Shown here in pieces: positions 34,464-43,494 of a stretch of DNA of 64,000 bases. This DNA comes from Microbacterium sp. CH12i. Lineage in GTDB: Bacteria > Actinomycetota > Actinomycetes > Actinomycetales > Microbacteriaceae. The stretch is taken from the NCBI RefSeq assembly GCF_000685355.1, contig NZ_JHET01000013.1, positions 95,883-159,882 on the forward strand, read 5' to 3'. The position numbers were made by a program, and so were the translations under genes. Under the pieces are notes generated by a model, which did no database searches, was not told the DNA's origin, and saw only the letters and a list, made by a program, of their open reading frames with translations. Positions within the stretch are counted from its first letter, which is position 1; the number at the start of each line of letters is the position of its first letter.

Positions 34464-35465
34464 ATGGCACTGACCGCACACTCCACCATCGGTGAATGGC
34501 TGAATGACCAGACAGGCGGCGAGCTCATCAAGGGCCTGCTCGCGCGGTCGGGCGCCAACCCCGAATCTCTCGCCCCCGTGCTCGGCCTGCCCCTGCAGCA
34601 GCTCGTTGTTCTCAGCCAGGGCCAGATGCCGCAGTCGGTCGTCGACGACCTCGTCCGCGCGGCCAACGGCGGCGAGATCCCCGAAGACACCGGCCCCGCC
34701 GGCTGGGTCGAGAAGATCACCGCTGGCCGCTTCATTGGCAAGACCGTGATCGTCACAGGTGCGGCATCCGGAATCGGCAAGGCCACGGCATCCCGCATCG
34801 CCCGTGAAGGCGGGCGCGTGATCGCATCCGACATCGCCGCCGACAAGCTCGACGCCTTAAAGGCCGAACTTCCGGATGCTGACATCATCACCGTCGCAGG
34901 CGACCTCACCAAGCAAGACGCGATCGACGCCGTGCTCGCCGCAGCCGGCGACCGCATCGACGCGCTCGCCAACGTCGCCGGCATCAATGACGACTTCTCG
35001 CCCGCCGGCGAGACGACGGATGCTGTCTGGGACCGCGTCATCGCCATCAACCTGACCGCGCCGTTCAAGCTCATGCGCGCAGTTCTGCCAGCCATGGAGA
35101 AGGCGGGCCACGGCGCCATCCTCAACGTCGCCAGTGAAGCGGGCCTGCGCGGCAATGCATCCGGCAACGCCTACACCGCGAGCAAGCACGGCATCATCGG
35201 CGTCACGAAGTCGGCAGCGTTCATGTACGGACCGAAGGGCATCCGTGTGAACTCCGTCGCTCCCGGCGGTGTAGCCACGGGTATCCCGATGCCCCCGAAC
35301 ATGTCGGAGACCGGCTCAGCACGTCTCGCCCCGTTCCAGCAGGCCATCCCGACCGTGGCTACGGCAGAGCAACTCGCCGCCTCGATCACGTTCCTGCTCA
35401 GCGACGACGCCGTGAACATCAATGGCGCTGTGCTCGCGTCGGACGGCGGATGGTCGGCGCAGTAG
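34464..35465 (+). CDS. SDR-family oxidoreductase with ~90-residue N-terminal extension
   Basis: The SDR core occupies residues ~92-333: VIVTGAASGIGKATA, NVAGINDDFSPAG, NVASEAGLRGNASGNAYTASKHG with S and Y-x3-K, and VLASDGGWSAQ at the end. The first ~90 residues (IGEWLNDQTGGELIKGLLARSG, LPLQQLVVLSQGQMPQSVVDDLV) form an extra helical domain not found in ordinary SDRs and of unknown role. AAGGGAG lies seven bases upstream of 34464. The gene is divergent from a TetR gene. Confidence 0.85.
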   Translation: MALTAHSTIGEWLNDQTGGELIKGLLARSGANPESLAPVLGLPLQQLVVLSQGQMPQSVVDDLVRAANGGEIPEDTGPAGWVEKITAGRFIGKTVIVTGAASGIGKATASRIAREGGRVIASDIAADKLDALKAELPDADIITVAGDLTKQDAIDAVLAAAGDRIDALANVAGINDDFSPAGETTDAVWDRVIAINLTAPFKLMRAVLPAMEKAGHGAILNVASEAGLRGNASGNAYTASKHGIIGVTKSAAFMYGPKGIRVNSVAPGGVATGIPMPPNMSETGSARLAPFQQAIPTVATAEQLAASITFLLSDDAVNINGAVLASDGGWSAQ

Positions 35466-35626
35466 TTCGCATACCCAGCGGGGAGCGGATGTGGACCGCG
35501 AAGCCGCCCCGAGCCCGTGATCGCCGACGCTCTGGAGCACTGCCATACGCGCGAGATTGATGCGATTCCGGCGCCACGTGGTGCGCATCGGCACCTCCGA
35601 CTTCGCCGGAGCTCGCCCCGGGCAAC

Positions 35627-36270
35627 CTACGCTCGCGTGCGCCTCCGCGCCCACGCCACCGCGAACAACACCGCGGCCACCAGGAACGCGACGCCGTACG
35701 CCATCCGTCCGATCGGCGGCAACGCGAACTGCGGAAGTGCGAGCGCGGCCACCACCCCGAGCGGCCAGGTTCCCCACATCGCGCGCCCGCACGCGCAGCC
35801 ACGACGGCGAAACAGACCATTGCAGCAGCGACGAGCAACAGCCCCGCACCGAACAGAATCACGGCCATGAGATTCATGCGGATGCTGCCGCTCAGCGCGA
35901 CCACGTCGACGGGCGATCCGGCGAGCGCCGCCCGGCCGATCTCATGCAGCGCGAACGTCTCAGCGCCGTAGTACGGCAGTATCAGTGCGGCCCCGAGGGC
36001 CGTGCCGTAGTGAGCGATCCGCACGACCGGCGACCGGCGTCGCAACGACTGCTCCCGAAGACCGGATGCGACCACGGCCTGCGCGAGCATGGCCAGCATC
36101 ACGAACGCCGCAGCCCCGGCGAGGTGGGCGACGACCCACCGCGGATTCGCAAACGCCTCCGCCATCGCCGCCGGTTCCTCGGACACATCGCCCCACGGAC
36201 GCACGAGCTGGAACGTCGCCATCAGCACTCCGGCGACCACGGCGTACACGGAGACGAGCTGCTTTGACAT
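35627..36270 (-). pseudogene. Multi-pass membrane protein, frameshifted near the C-terminus
   Basis: The first frame gives about five hydrophobic helices (SVYAVVAGVLMATFQLV, WVVAHLAGAAAFVMLAMLAQAVVA, ALGAALILPYYGAETFAL, LMAVILFGAGLLLVAAAMVCFAVVAA). Near 35800 the sensible reading moves to another frame, MWGTWPLGVVAALALPQFALPPIGRMAYGVAFLVAAVLFAVAW ending RRRTRA and TAG at 35627. This restores a sixth and seventh helix and a ~214-residue protein. No family is recognised. Confidence 0.65.
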
Positions 36271-36342
36271 GCGCCCGAGGCTAGGCGGGCCAGATGAACG
36301 GCGAAGGAACCGCAGGCCGCCGCGCTGGAGGACGAGCCGTAA

Positions 36343-36759
36343 CTACTCCGACCAGGGCATCGGGCGTTCTCGGTCGAGCTCGCCGTCGTGGCCGATCTCG
36401 CCGAGGGTAGATCCCCCGGCGCGGATGCACAGCCAGCGCAAGGGGTCGGGGCTGTCGGGTACGGCGTGGAATGCGCGCCACGTCCCGGTTCCAACACGCA
36501 CAATCGTGCCGGGTTGAATGTCGACAACCTCATCGTCCAAGGCGAGCTGGCCGCGTCCGCTGAGGAAGACATACAACTCCTCGTGCTGAGAGTGCGTATG
36601 CCAAAAAGGCGCCTGCGAGCCGGGGGCGTTCGAGTTCACGGACAAGCCCATATATTTCGCGGCGAGGTCCTTCTCCACGAAAAGCTTTCCTGGCGCTGCC
36701 CCATCGATTTCATCCCACGAGTCAAGGTCGCCTACCTGCACCACATCAAAGTCAGTCAT
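36343..36759 (-). CDS. Cupin-domain protein
   Basis: The 138-residue protein has the cupin motif 1, FWHTHSQHEELYVFLSGRG (H-x-H-x4-E-x6-G type), giving a metal-binding site, and a less conserved motif 2 in PGTIVRVGTGTWRAFHAV with the second-motif histidine. Single-domain cupins of this size include isomerases, dioxygenases and sensors; the substrate cannot be told from sequence. The gene is monocistronic and ends 72 bases from the convergently oriented membrane-protein start region. Confidence 0.82.
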   Translation of the reverse strand: MTDFDVVQVGDLDSWDEIDGAAPGKLFVEKDLAAKYMGLSVNSNAPGSQAPFWHTHSQHEELYVFLSGRGQLALDDEVVDIQPGTIVRVGTGTWRAFHAVPDSPDPLRWLCIRAGGSTLGEIGHDGELDRERPMPWSE

Positions 36760-36901
36760 GACGCCACGCTAACGGAGGTGTTCGGCACACTTCTATTACC
36801 TGAAGCAACTTGCCCCACCGGGCAGAACCCGCTATACACAGCACTAGATGTGTATTCGCACACATCGATTTCGGTTCGCTTCAACCCGATAGGTGCGTCT
36901 C

Positions 36902-37738
36902 ATGTCCAACCCGAAAAAGACTCCCGGGAAGCCCCGCCGCGGCTGGCTCATTCTGGGCATCATTGTCGGCGTGCTGGTTCTCGGCGGCGTGCTCGCACGC
37001 TGGTCTCCCGTCGCAATCGTGCTGGCGTTCCTCGTTGTCGCCGGACTCGCGATCTTCGTCCTGGTTGCGCGACCGCTGCCAATGCTGGGGCTTCGTTCCC
37101 GTGGTTCCGGTTTCGCGGCGCTGGGTCTCGCGGTTTTGCTGGTAGCTGGCGGCGGCGTCGCCGGCGCAGCCACCCGAACGACGGATGCACCGACTGCCGC
37201 GGCGCTCAACCTCGTCGGTGATACCGTTCCGCGCGCATCGGCAACGCCTACGCACACACCGACGGCCGCACCGAAGCGCACGCCGTCACCTACGCCCACG
37301 ACCTTCAAGGTCGTAACTGAACGGATCACGGTGCCCTTCGAGCAGACGACCGTTGAAGACAGCCAGCTGGATCAGGGCACGACCGCCCTGGTCACTGCGG
37401 GCGCCGCTGGGGCCGCCGTGGTGACGTACCGTCTGACGCTGGTGAACGGTGTCGAAGTCGCCCGCGATGCGGTCAAGGAAGTCGTCGGGTTGGCGCCCGT
37501 CGCCGAGGTCACGTCAGTCGGAACCCGCGTGCCCGCTCCAGCACCCGTTCCCCTGGTGCAACAAGATAACTCCGGGTGCCACCCGAGCTACACCGGCGCG
37601 TGCGTCCCCTTCGCCAGCGATGTCGACTGCGAAGGCGGAGGCGGCAACGGACCCGGATACGTCACCGGACCAGTACAGGTAATCGGCCACGATGAATACC
37701 AGCTCGACCGCGACGGAGACGGCATCGCCTGCGACTGA
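36902..37738 (+). CDS. Envelope protein with G5 and excalibur calcium-binding domains
   Basis: The 278-residue protein has two or three membrane helices at the N-terminus (WLILGIIVGVLVLGGVL, VAIVLAFLVVAGLAIFVLVA, ALGLAVLLVAGGGVAGAA), a Thr/Pro-rich linker (~105-135), a G5 domain (~140-205: VVTERITVPFEQTTVEDSQL, TYRLTLVNGVEVAR) and a C-terminal excalibur-like region rich in cysteines ending DRDGDGIACD, an EF-hand-like calcium loop. G5 domains bind cell-wall sugars. AGG lies eight bases before 36902. It is probably exposed at the cell wall. Confidence 0.82.
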   Translation: MSNPKKTPGKPRRGWLILGIIVGVLVLGGVLARWSPVAIVLAFLVVAGLAIFVLVARPLPMLGLRSRGSGFAALGLAVLLVAGGGVAGAATRTTDAPTAAALNLVGDTVPRASATPTHTPTAAPKRTPSPTPTTFKVVTERITVPFEQTTVEDSQLDQGTTALVTAGAAGAAVVTYRLTLVNGVEVARDAVKEVVGLAPVAEVTSVGTRVPAPAPVPLVQQDNSGCHPSYTGACVPFASDVDCEGGGGNGPGYVTGPVQVIGHDEYQLDRDGDGIACD

Positions 37739-37789
37739 CGTCGCTCGAATCGGCCGAGCGATGAAGATCGCAGCGGTACCTATGTCCCG

Positions 37790-37966
37790 CTACTCCTGCT
37801 TGCTGAACACTCCGCGCAGCACCAGGTACACGACCACGGCGACCACCGCCACGACGGCGAGCTTGACGATGAACCACAGCACCGAGAACAACGCGCTGAC
37901 GACGAACCACGCGACGACCACAGCGACGATGACCCCGACGATTGTCCACACGCTGCTCTTGTTCAT
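37790..37966 (-). CDS. 58-residue hydrophobic membrane protein, copy 2
   Basis: Read leftward from an ATG at 37966 it encodes a 58-residue protein starting MNKSSVWTIVGVIVAVVVAW and ending LRGVFSKQE, with two membrane helices around a central SVLWFIVKL turn. It is paralogous to the gene at 30856-31032, and a C-terminal scrap of a third copy lies at 28889. It is too short for standard gene callers with a 60-residue limit. Function unknown. Confidence 0.72.
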   Translation of the reverse strand: MNKSSVWTIVGVIVAVVVAWFVVSALFSVLWFIVKLAVVAVVAVVVYLVLRGVFSKQE

Positions 37967-38008
37967 TCGTTCAGCCTAACGGCGCCGCTCCCACCACCGG
38001 CGTCCCGG

Positions 38009-39073
38009 TCAGCTCTTCTCCCCGGCATCCGTCTTGCGCCCACCGGCTTCCAGCACATCGCCGGCGGGGAGCTCCTGGTGCCCGCCGAACTGCAACCGCA
38101 TCGCCGAGAGCACCTGGTTCGCGAACAGATCCTCGTCGCGCGAAGCGAAGCGCTCGAAGAGCGACGCCGCGAGCACCGGAACAGGCACGCCCACATCGAC
38201 CGCAGCCTTCACCGTCCAACGGCCCTCACCCGAGTCCGAAACACGGCCGGCAAGACCCTCGAGCTTCGGGTTCTCGTTCAGTGCAGCAGCGGTGAGGTCG
38301 AGCAGCCACGACGAGATGACCGATCCACGACGCCATAGCTCCGAGACCTTCGCGGTGTCGATCGGGAACTGGTAGAACTCGGGCTCCTCTAGCGGAGCGA
38401 TCTCAGCCGAATGCTCGGCCTCTCGCAATCCAGCATCCGCGTTGTGGAGCAGGTTCAAGCCCTCGGCGATCGACGCCATGATGCCGTACTCAATACCGTT
38501 GTGCACCATCTTCACGAAGTGACCCGACCCCGACGGACCGCAGTGCAAGAAGCCCTGCTCCTCTGGTGCGAGCTCGCCTTCGCGTCCGGGCGTGCGCTCG
38601 ATGTCGCCGACACCCGGTGCGATCGTCTTCAGGATCGGCTCGAGGTGTGCGACCGCAGCATCCGGCCCGCCGACCATCAGGCAGTACCCGCGCTCGAGAC
38701 CGAAGACCCCACCGCTCGTGCCGATGTCGACGTAGTTGATGCCGCGCTCGCGCAGCGCCGCGGCACGACGCACGTCGTCGCGGTAGTTCGAGTTGCCACC
38801 ATCAATGAGGATGTCGCCTTCCTCGAGCACTGCAGCAACCTCTTCACCGACCGAACCGGTCAGCGACGCGGGAACCATCATCCACACCACCCGCGGAGTC
38901 TGCAGCTTGCTCGCCATGTCAGCCAGACTGTCGGCGCCCGTCGCGCCCTCGGCGGCCAGTGCTTTCACGGCATCCGGATTCACGTCGTACACGACGCACT
39001 CGTGGCCATCGTTCATGAGACGGCGAACGATGTTCGCCCCCATCCGTCCGAGACCGATCATCGCCAGCTGCAT
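38009..39073 (-). CDS. gnd: 6-phosphogluconate dehydrogenase, decarboxylating (short YqeC/GndA type)
   Basis: The 354-residue protein has the N-terminal NAD(P) motif MIGLGRMGANIVRRLM, the 6-phosphogluconate-binding IDGGNSNYRDDVRRA, GTSGGVFGLERGYCLMVGG, and the catalytic region HFVKMVHNGIEYGIM, where the Lys and the following Asn/Glu act in oxidative decarboxylation to ribulose 5-phosphate. The length fits the short type (~300-350 residues) rather than the long 470-residue enzyme. A 5'-truncated, internally deleted second copy lies at 49577. The promoter region contains a perfect 20-bp tandem duplication (39111-39150). Confidence 0.9.
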   Translation of the reverse strand: MQLAMIGLGRMGANIVRRLMNDGHECVVYDVNPDAVKALAAEGATGADSLADMASKLQTPRVVWMMVPASLTGSVGEEVAAVLEEGDILIDGGNSNYRDDVRRAAALRERGINYVDIGTSGGVFGLERGYCLMVGGPDAAVAHLEPILKTIAPGVGDIERTPGREGELAPEEQGFLHCGPSGSGHFVKMVHNGIEYGIMASIAEGLNLLHNADAGLREAEHSAEIAPLEEPEFYQFPIDTAKVSELWRRGSVISSWLLDLTAAALNENPKLEGLAGRVSDSGEGRWTVKAAVDVGVPVPVLAASLFERFASRDEDLFANQVLSAMRLQFGGHQELPAGDVLEAGGRKTDAGEKS

Positions 39074-39110
39074 GGCTGTTCCTTCCCGCTACGGCTCCGG
39101 TGAGCCGAGT

Positions 39111-39150
39111 CTCGATCAGCTTTACACGAGCTCGATCAGCTTTACACGAG
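39111..39150. repeat. Perfect 20-bp tandem duplication in the gnd upstream region
   Basis: A 20-bp unit starting CTCGATCAGC and ending TTTACACGAG occurs twice head to tail (39111-39130, 39131-39150). Each unit has CTCG/CGAG ends and lies ~40-80 bp upstream of the gnd start, so it may hold duplicated promoter or regulator half-sites. Confidence 0.85.
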
Positions 39151-39239
39151 TAGGTGTCGTGTTCAACGGCGGGGCGGCGTGTGGGTTCGATCATCCGTTA
39201 TAGCTCCAAGCCGACCGTCTTTGACGTCAGACATCATTT

Positions 39240-39280
39240 ACTGCATGAGACGCCACCGCAGACGTGGTGTCTCATGCAGT
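39240..39280. terminator. 17-bp-stem hairpin at the end of the TetR gene
   Basis: Arms at 39240-39256 and 39264-39280 pair with one G/T mismatch around a 7-base loop. The stop codon of the leftward TetR gene (39272) lies in the right arm, so this hairpin probably terminates that gene. Confidence 0.65.
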
Positions 39281-39883
39281 TCTTGTTGACTCATGCGACA
39301 TCCGCTGTCTCGCCTCCCGCACCCCGGCGACCACCATCGCGAGCCCCGCCTCGAAAGCATCCACTCGTTCCTCGACGCGAGCCGGAACAAGATCGACCGA
39401 TGCATCCGCCGCACCCAACACGGCCGCGTGCATGCGCTGCTGTTCGTGGAACGTGTAACCGATCACGAAGTGCACGAGAGTGTCTGCGGCGATCGCTGCT
39501 GCTCCTTCGTCAAGTCCCAAATTGCGCCCCGCCTCGACCAGGCTCGCACGACTAGGCAGTTCAAGCAGACCGAGCGCCAGCGAGCTCGACACGATCTCCG
39601 CGCCATCGCGATGAGCGAGCAGCCGGTCGCGCAGCGCCGTAGCGATCGCGGCGAGATCTGGTGCGGCATCCGGGTTGCCGGTGTTGACGATCTGCGCACT
39701 CACGGCCGCCAGGAGAGCCTGCTTGTTCGGAAAATGCCAGTACAGCGCGCTGACCTGCACATCGAGAACCTCGGCGATGCGCCTCATCGATAAGCCGGGC
39801 AGTCCCTGCTCTGCCAGTACGCGCATCGCCGCCGCGACGACGTCGGGCTTCGAGTACCGCGTGTGCGACTGGGCTGCGTTCAT
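39272..39883 (-). CDS. bioQ: TetR-family regulator divergent from bioY (BioQ-like)
   Basis: The 203-residue protein has a TetR HTH (VVAAAMRVLAEQGLPGLSMRRIAEVLDVQVSALYWHFPNKQALL) and a TetR_C-type ligand domain (TLVHFVIGYTFHEQQRMHA). It is divergent from the biotin transporter gene bioY. The 76-bp intergenic region holds two sites of the form TGAAC-N3-GTTC, which matches the published BioQ-type operator (TGAAC-N3-GTTAC) of actinobacteria. BioQ represses biotin synthesis and uptake genes. The name rests on context and operator form rather than on residue-level comparison. Confidence 0.65.
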   Translation of the reverse strand: MNAAQSHTRYSKPDVVAAAMRVLAEQGLPGLSMRRIAEVLDVQVSALYWHFPNKQALLAAVSAQIVNTGNPDAAPDLAAIATALRDRLLAHRDGAEIVSSSLALGLLELPSRASLVEAGRNLGLDEGAAAIAADTLVHFVIGYTFHEQQRMHAAVLGAADASVDLVPARVEERVDAFEAGLAMVVAGVREARQRMSHESTRTA

Positions 39884-39896
39884 CCTGCTAGTGTAC

Positions 39897-39924
39897 TGAA
39901 CATCGTTCTAGTGAACAGTGTTCA
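39897..39924. promoter_or_regulatory. Two BioQ-like operator sites
   Basis: TGAACATCGTTCT (39897-39909) and the perfect palindrome TGAACAGTGTTCA (39912-39924) are spaced 15 bp apart between the divergent tetR and bioY starts. Both fit TGAAC-N3-GTTC. Confidence 0.7.
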
Positions 39925-39959
39925 GGTTGACACTGCTCGGATGCTACTCAGGAGGAACC

Positions 39960-40553
39960 ATGTCCGTCGCTGCGACCACCACCCCTCGAGTTCCCGTGTT
40001 GGCGGATCTCATTCCGGGCACCCGCGCCCGCGACATCGCCCTGACACTCGGCGGCACTGCGTTCATCACAGTGGCCGGATACATCGCGATTCCGCTGCCG
40101 TTCACGCCGGTACCGCTCTCGCTGGCAACCTTCGCGGTGCTCCTCACCGGTGCGGCGCTCGGGCCGCTGCGCGGCAGCATCAGTGCCGCTCTCTATCTCA
40201 CCCTCGGCCTCGTCGGCGTCCCGTTGTTCGCGCACGGAGCATCCGGGTGGGCATTCTCTTCGTTCGGCTACATCGTCGGATACGTCATCGCCGCGCTCAT
40301 CGTCGGCACGCTTGCACGGCGCCGATCCGACCGAAATGTGTGGTCAACGCTCGGCCTGGCCGTGCTCGGGTCGCTCACGATCTACGCGTTCGGCGTGCCA
40401 TGGCTCGCCGCGTTCTTGGGCGTCGACCTCATCACAGCCTTCACCCTCGGCGTGCTGCCATTCCTCATCGGCGATGCGATCAAGGTTGCCGCGATGGCCG
40501 GGGTGCTGCCCCTCAGCTGGCGCATCGTGGACCGCACCGGCGAGCGCAGCTGA
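39960..40553 (+). CDS. bioY: Biotin transporter S-component BioY
   Basis: The 197-residue membrane protein has six hydrophobic segments and BioY signatures: IALTLGGTAFITVAGYIAIPLPFTPVPLSLATFAVLLTGA, GPLRGSISAALYLTLGLVGVPLFAHG and GYVIAALIVGTLA. BioY binds biotin as the S unit of an ECF transporter and can work alone in some bacteria; no bioM/bioN genes are visible here. AGGAGG lies five bases before the ATG at 39960. Regulation by the divergent BioQ-like protein is likely. Confidence 0.92.
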   Translation: MSVAATTTPRVPVLADLIPGTRARDIALTLGGTAFITVAGYIAIPLPFTPVPLSLATFAVLLTGAALGPLRGSISAALYLTLGLVGVPLFAHGASGWAFSSFGYIVGYVIAALIVGTLARRRSDRNVWSTLGLAVLGSLTIYAFGVPWLAAFLGVDLITAFTLGVLPFLIGDAIKVAAMAGVLPLSWRIVDRTGERS

Positions 40554-40637
40554 CGGCCCCGAGCAACCCCGACGACGCGCAAGACCCACCGCCGGTAGAC
40601 TGAACACGCCCCGCTGGACCCTTCTTTTGGAGTGCGT

Positions 40638-42963
40638 GTGACCAACCCCGCAGCATCCGCCCGTCAGCACGTCCCCGACTCCGTCTCGAACGCAGTCGCG
40701 ACACCCGAGAAGGAGCAGCCCTACGCGGCCCTCGGACTCAAGCCCGACGAATACGAGCGCATCAAAGAGATCCTCGGCCGCCGCCCGACTTCGGGTGAGC
40801 TGGCGATGTACTCGGTGATGTGGTCTGAGCACTGTTCCTACAAGTCGTCGAAGAACTACCTGCGCCGTTTCGGCGAGAAGGTGTCCGACGAGATGAAGGA
40901 ACGCCTCATGGTCGGCATGGGCCAGAACGCGGGCGTCGTCGACGTCGGCGAGGGTTGGGCCGTCACCTTCAAGGCCGAGTCGCACAACCACCCGAGCTTC
41001 ATCGAGCCGTTCCAGGGCGCAGCGACCGGCGTCGGCGGCATCGTCCGCGACATCATCTCGATGGGCGCACGCCCGGTCGCCGTGATGGATGCTCTCCGCT
41101 TCGGTGCGATCGATCATCCAGACACCGCCCGTGTCGTGCACGGCGTCACTGCGGGAATCTCGTTCTACGGCAACTGCTTGGGCCTGCCGAACATCGGCGG
41201 CGAGACGGTCTTTGACTCCGTCTACCAGGCGAACCCGCTCGTCAACGCGCTCGCGGTCGGAGTCCTCCGCCACGAAGACCTCAAGCTCGCGAATGCCACC
41301 GGTGTCGGCAACAAGGTCGTCCTGTTCGGCGCGCGCACCGGCGGCGACGGAATCGGCGGCGCCAGCATCCTGGCATCCGATTCGTTCGATGACGGCGGTC
41401 CCACCAAGCGCCCCGCGGTGCAGGTTGGCGACCCCTTCGCCGAGAAGGTGCTCATCGAGTGCTGCCTCGAGCTCTACAAGGGCGAACTCGTCGAGGCGAT
41501 TCAAGACCTTGGCGCTGCCGGAATCTCGTGCGCAACCTCTGAGCTCGCGGCCAACGGTAACAGCGGCATGAAGGTCTCGCTCGACAACGTGCTGCTGCGC
41601 GATCCCACGCTGACTGCCGAAGAGATCCTCATGTCGGAATCGCAGGAGCGCATGATGGCGATCGTCGCGCCCGAGAAGCTGGATGCCTTCCTCGAGGTCG
41701 TAGGCAAGTGGGAGGTCGAAACCTCCGTACTCGGCGAAGTCACCGGCGACGGCCGCCTCATCATCGACTGGCAGGGCGAGCGCATCGTCGACGTTGACCC
41801 GTCGACCGTCGCGGTTGACGGCCCGGTCTATGACCGTCCAGTTGCGTACCCGACGTGGATCGACGCGCTGCAGGCGGACGCCGCTGAGCTGCTGCCCCGC
41901 TCATCTGAGCCTTCCATTCTGCGGGAGCAGTTCTTGTCGCTAGTGGCTCGCCGAACCTCGCCGACACCTCGTGGATCACCAACCAGTACGACTACTACGT
42001 GATGGGCAACACGGCGCTTTCGTTCCCCGATGACGCCGGCATGATCCGCGTCGATGAAGAGTCCGGACTCGGCTTCGCCATCTCGGTCGACGCCAACGGC
42101 CGCTACTGCCAGCTCGACCCCTACGCGGGCGCGCAGCTGGCGTTGGCCGAGGCGTACCGCAACGTCGCCGTCACCGGTGCGACCCCGACGGCGATCACCG
42201 ACTGCCTGAACTTCGGGTCCCCCGAGAACCCCGAGGTCATGTGGCAGTTCGGCCAGACGGTCGACGGCCTGGCGACGGATGCTACGAGCTGGGCACCCCG
42301 GTCACGGGCGGCAACGTCTCGTTCTACAACCAGACCGGTGATGTGCCGATCCACCCGACACCGCTGGTGGGCGTGCTCGGAATCATCGAAGACGTCTCGC
42401 GTCGCATCCCGTCTGGATGGCAGGACGAGGGCCAGAACATCTACCTGCTCGGCACAACGTCGACCGAGCTTTCGGGGTCGGCCTGGGCCGATACCGTGCA
42501 CCAGCACCTCGGCGGGCTGCCGCCTGCGGTGGATCTTGCTGCTGAGAAGCGTCTCGCAGGGCTCATCGCCGCGGCCCGCGACGAGTGGCTGATCTCCTCG
42601 GCACACGACGTCTCGGAGGGTGGCCTCGGGCAGGCGATCGCCGAGGGCGTCATGCGCTTCGGCGTCGGTGCTCGTGTCTGGCTGACCGAGCTCATGGATC
42701 GCGATGGGGTGGATGCAGCATCCGCTCTCTTCTCGGAGTCGACCGGTCGCGTCATCGTCACCGTGCCGCGCGAGGATGACGTGAAGTTCCGCGGGCTCTG
42801 CGAGGGACGCAACTACCCGGTGCTCCGGATCGGAGTCACCGATACCGTCGCCGATCTTGAGGTCACGGGGCTGTTCACGGTTTCGGCTGCTGAGCTGCGC
42901 TCGACCTCGCAGGCGACGCTGCCGGCTGCGTTTGGGGCTACTGTTTCGGAGCCGGTCGCATGA
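40638..42963 (+). pseudogene. purL: Phosphoribosylformylglycinamidine synthase II, two frameshifts
   Basis: PurL makes FGAM from FGAR, ATP and ammonia in purine synthesis. Segments in order are [66 protein letters not shown] and, in a second frame, [19 protein letters not shown] and [13 protein letters not shown], then in a third frame [22 protein letters not shown] and VSEGGLGQAIAEG. The frame shifts near 41940 and 42270 are each explained by one missing base: 2326 bp plus 2 is divisible by three and gives ~775 residues, the normal length. Because purL is a housekeeping gene, sequence errors are the likely cause. The GTG at 40638 has GGAG five bases upstream. Confidence 0.9.
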
Positions 42964-43151
42964 CGGACGTCGAGCGGCGGGGGGCTGCCGGTCGTACTGG
43001 CTCCGGTTCTGGTTCCGGTTCCGGGGAAGAGGACTACGGCCGGCTCGGCGAGCACCGCACCCGCCGGATGCGCATCGTCGCCTGGGTGACGATCGCGTCA
43101 CTGATCCTCATCGGCGGCGGCTCGACCGTGCTTTCGCTGCTGTTCGGCTGA
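42960..43151 (+). CDS. Small single-pass membrane protein downstream of purL
   Basis: The 63-residue protein overlaps the purL stop as ATGA. It has a hydrophilic Gly/Ser-rich N-terminus (about residues 1-36, with a GSGSGSGSG run) and one C-terminal membrane helix (RIVAWVTIASLILIGGGSTVLSLLF). Similar small tail-anchored proteins follow purL in other Microbacteriaceae, from memory. Function unknown. Confidence 0.65.
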   Translation: MTDVERRGAAGRTGSGSGSGSGEEDYGRLGEHRTRRMRIVAWVTIASLILIGGGSTVLSLLFG

Positions 43152-43263
43152 GGCTCCTGGGGCAGTGGCGGGTGCTGTTTAGGGACTCGCCACCGTTGTA
43201 GATCTCGTGGGGCCTCCTCGGGAGGAGAACTCCCTCTCGGGAGGAGAGCCAGAGGGAATTCTT

Positions 43264-43378
43264 CCTCCCGACGCGGAGAACTCCTCCCGACGCGGTGAGC
43301 TGCTGCCGACGCGGAGAGCTGCTGCCGACGCGGGTGAGCTGCTGCCGACGCGGAGAGCTGCTGCCGACGCGGGTGAGC
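43264..43378. repeat. Tandem 18-19-bp repeat array
   Basis: Units of the form GAGCTGCTGCCGACGCGG, alternating between endings GGA and GGGT, occur four times in full after a diverged AACTCCTCCCGACGCGG unit, giving a higher-order period of ~37 bp. Upstream (43205-43260) lie GGGAGGAGA-rich palindromic segments, and at ~43405-43440 an 18-bp CACCTCCGGCACAGCATC unit is duplicated. The 370-bp region between 43151 and 43523 holds no convincing gene. Confidence 0.75.
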
Positions 43379-43494
43379 GCCGTGCGCGGCAGACCTCTCC
43401 GGCCACCTCCGGCACAGCATCCACCTCCGGCACAGCATCCGCTGCCTGCACGGGCTCAGGCGTTCGAGGCCGTGTGCGAACGTCCAGCATCCCG

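Noticed and set aside
43264..43378. Possible CRISPR array
   Set aside because: Units are contiguous with no unique spacers and no cas genes are present, so it is a simple tandem repeat.
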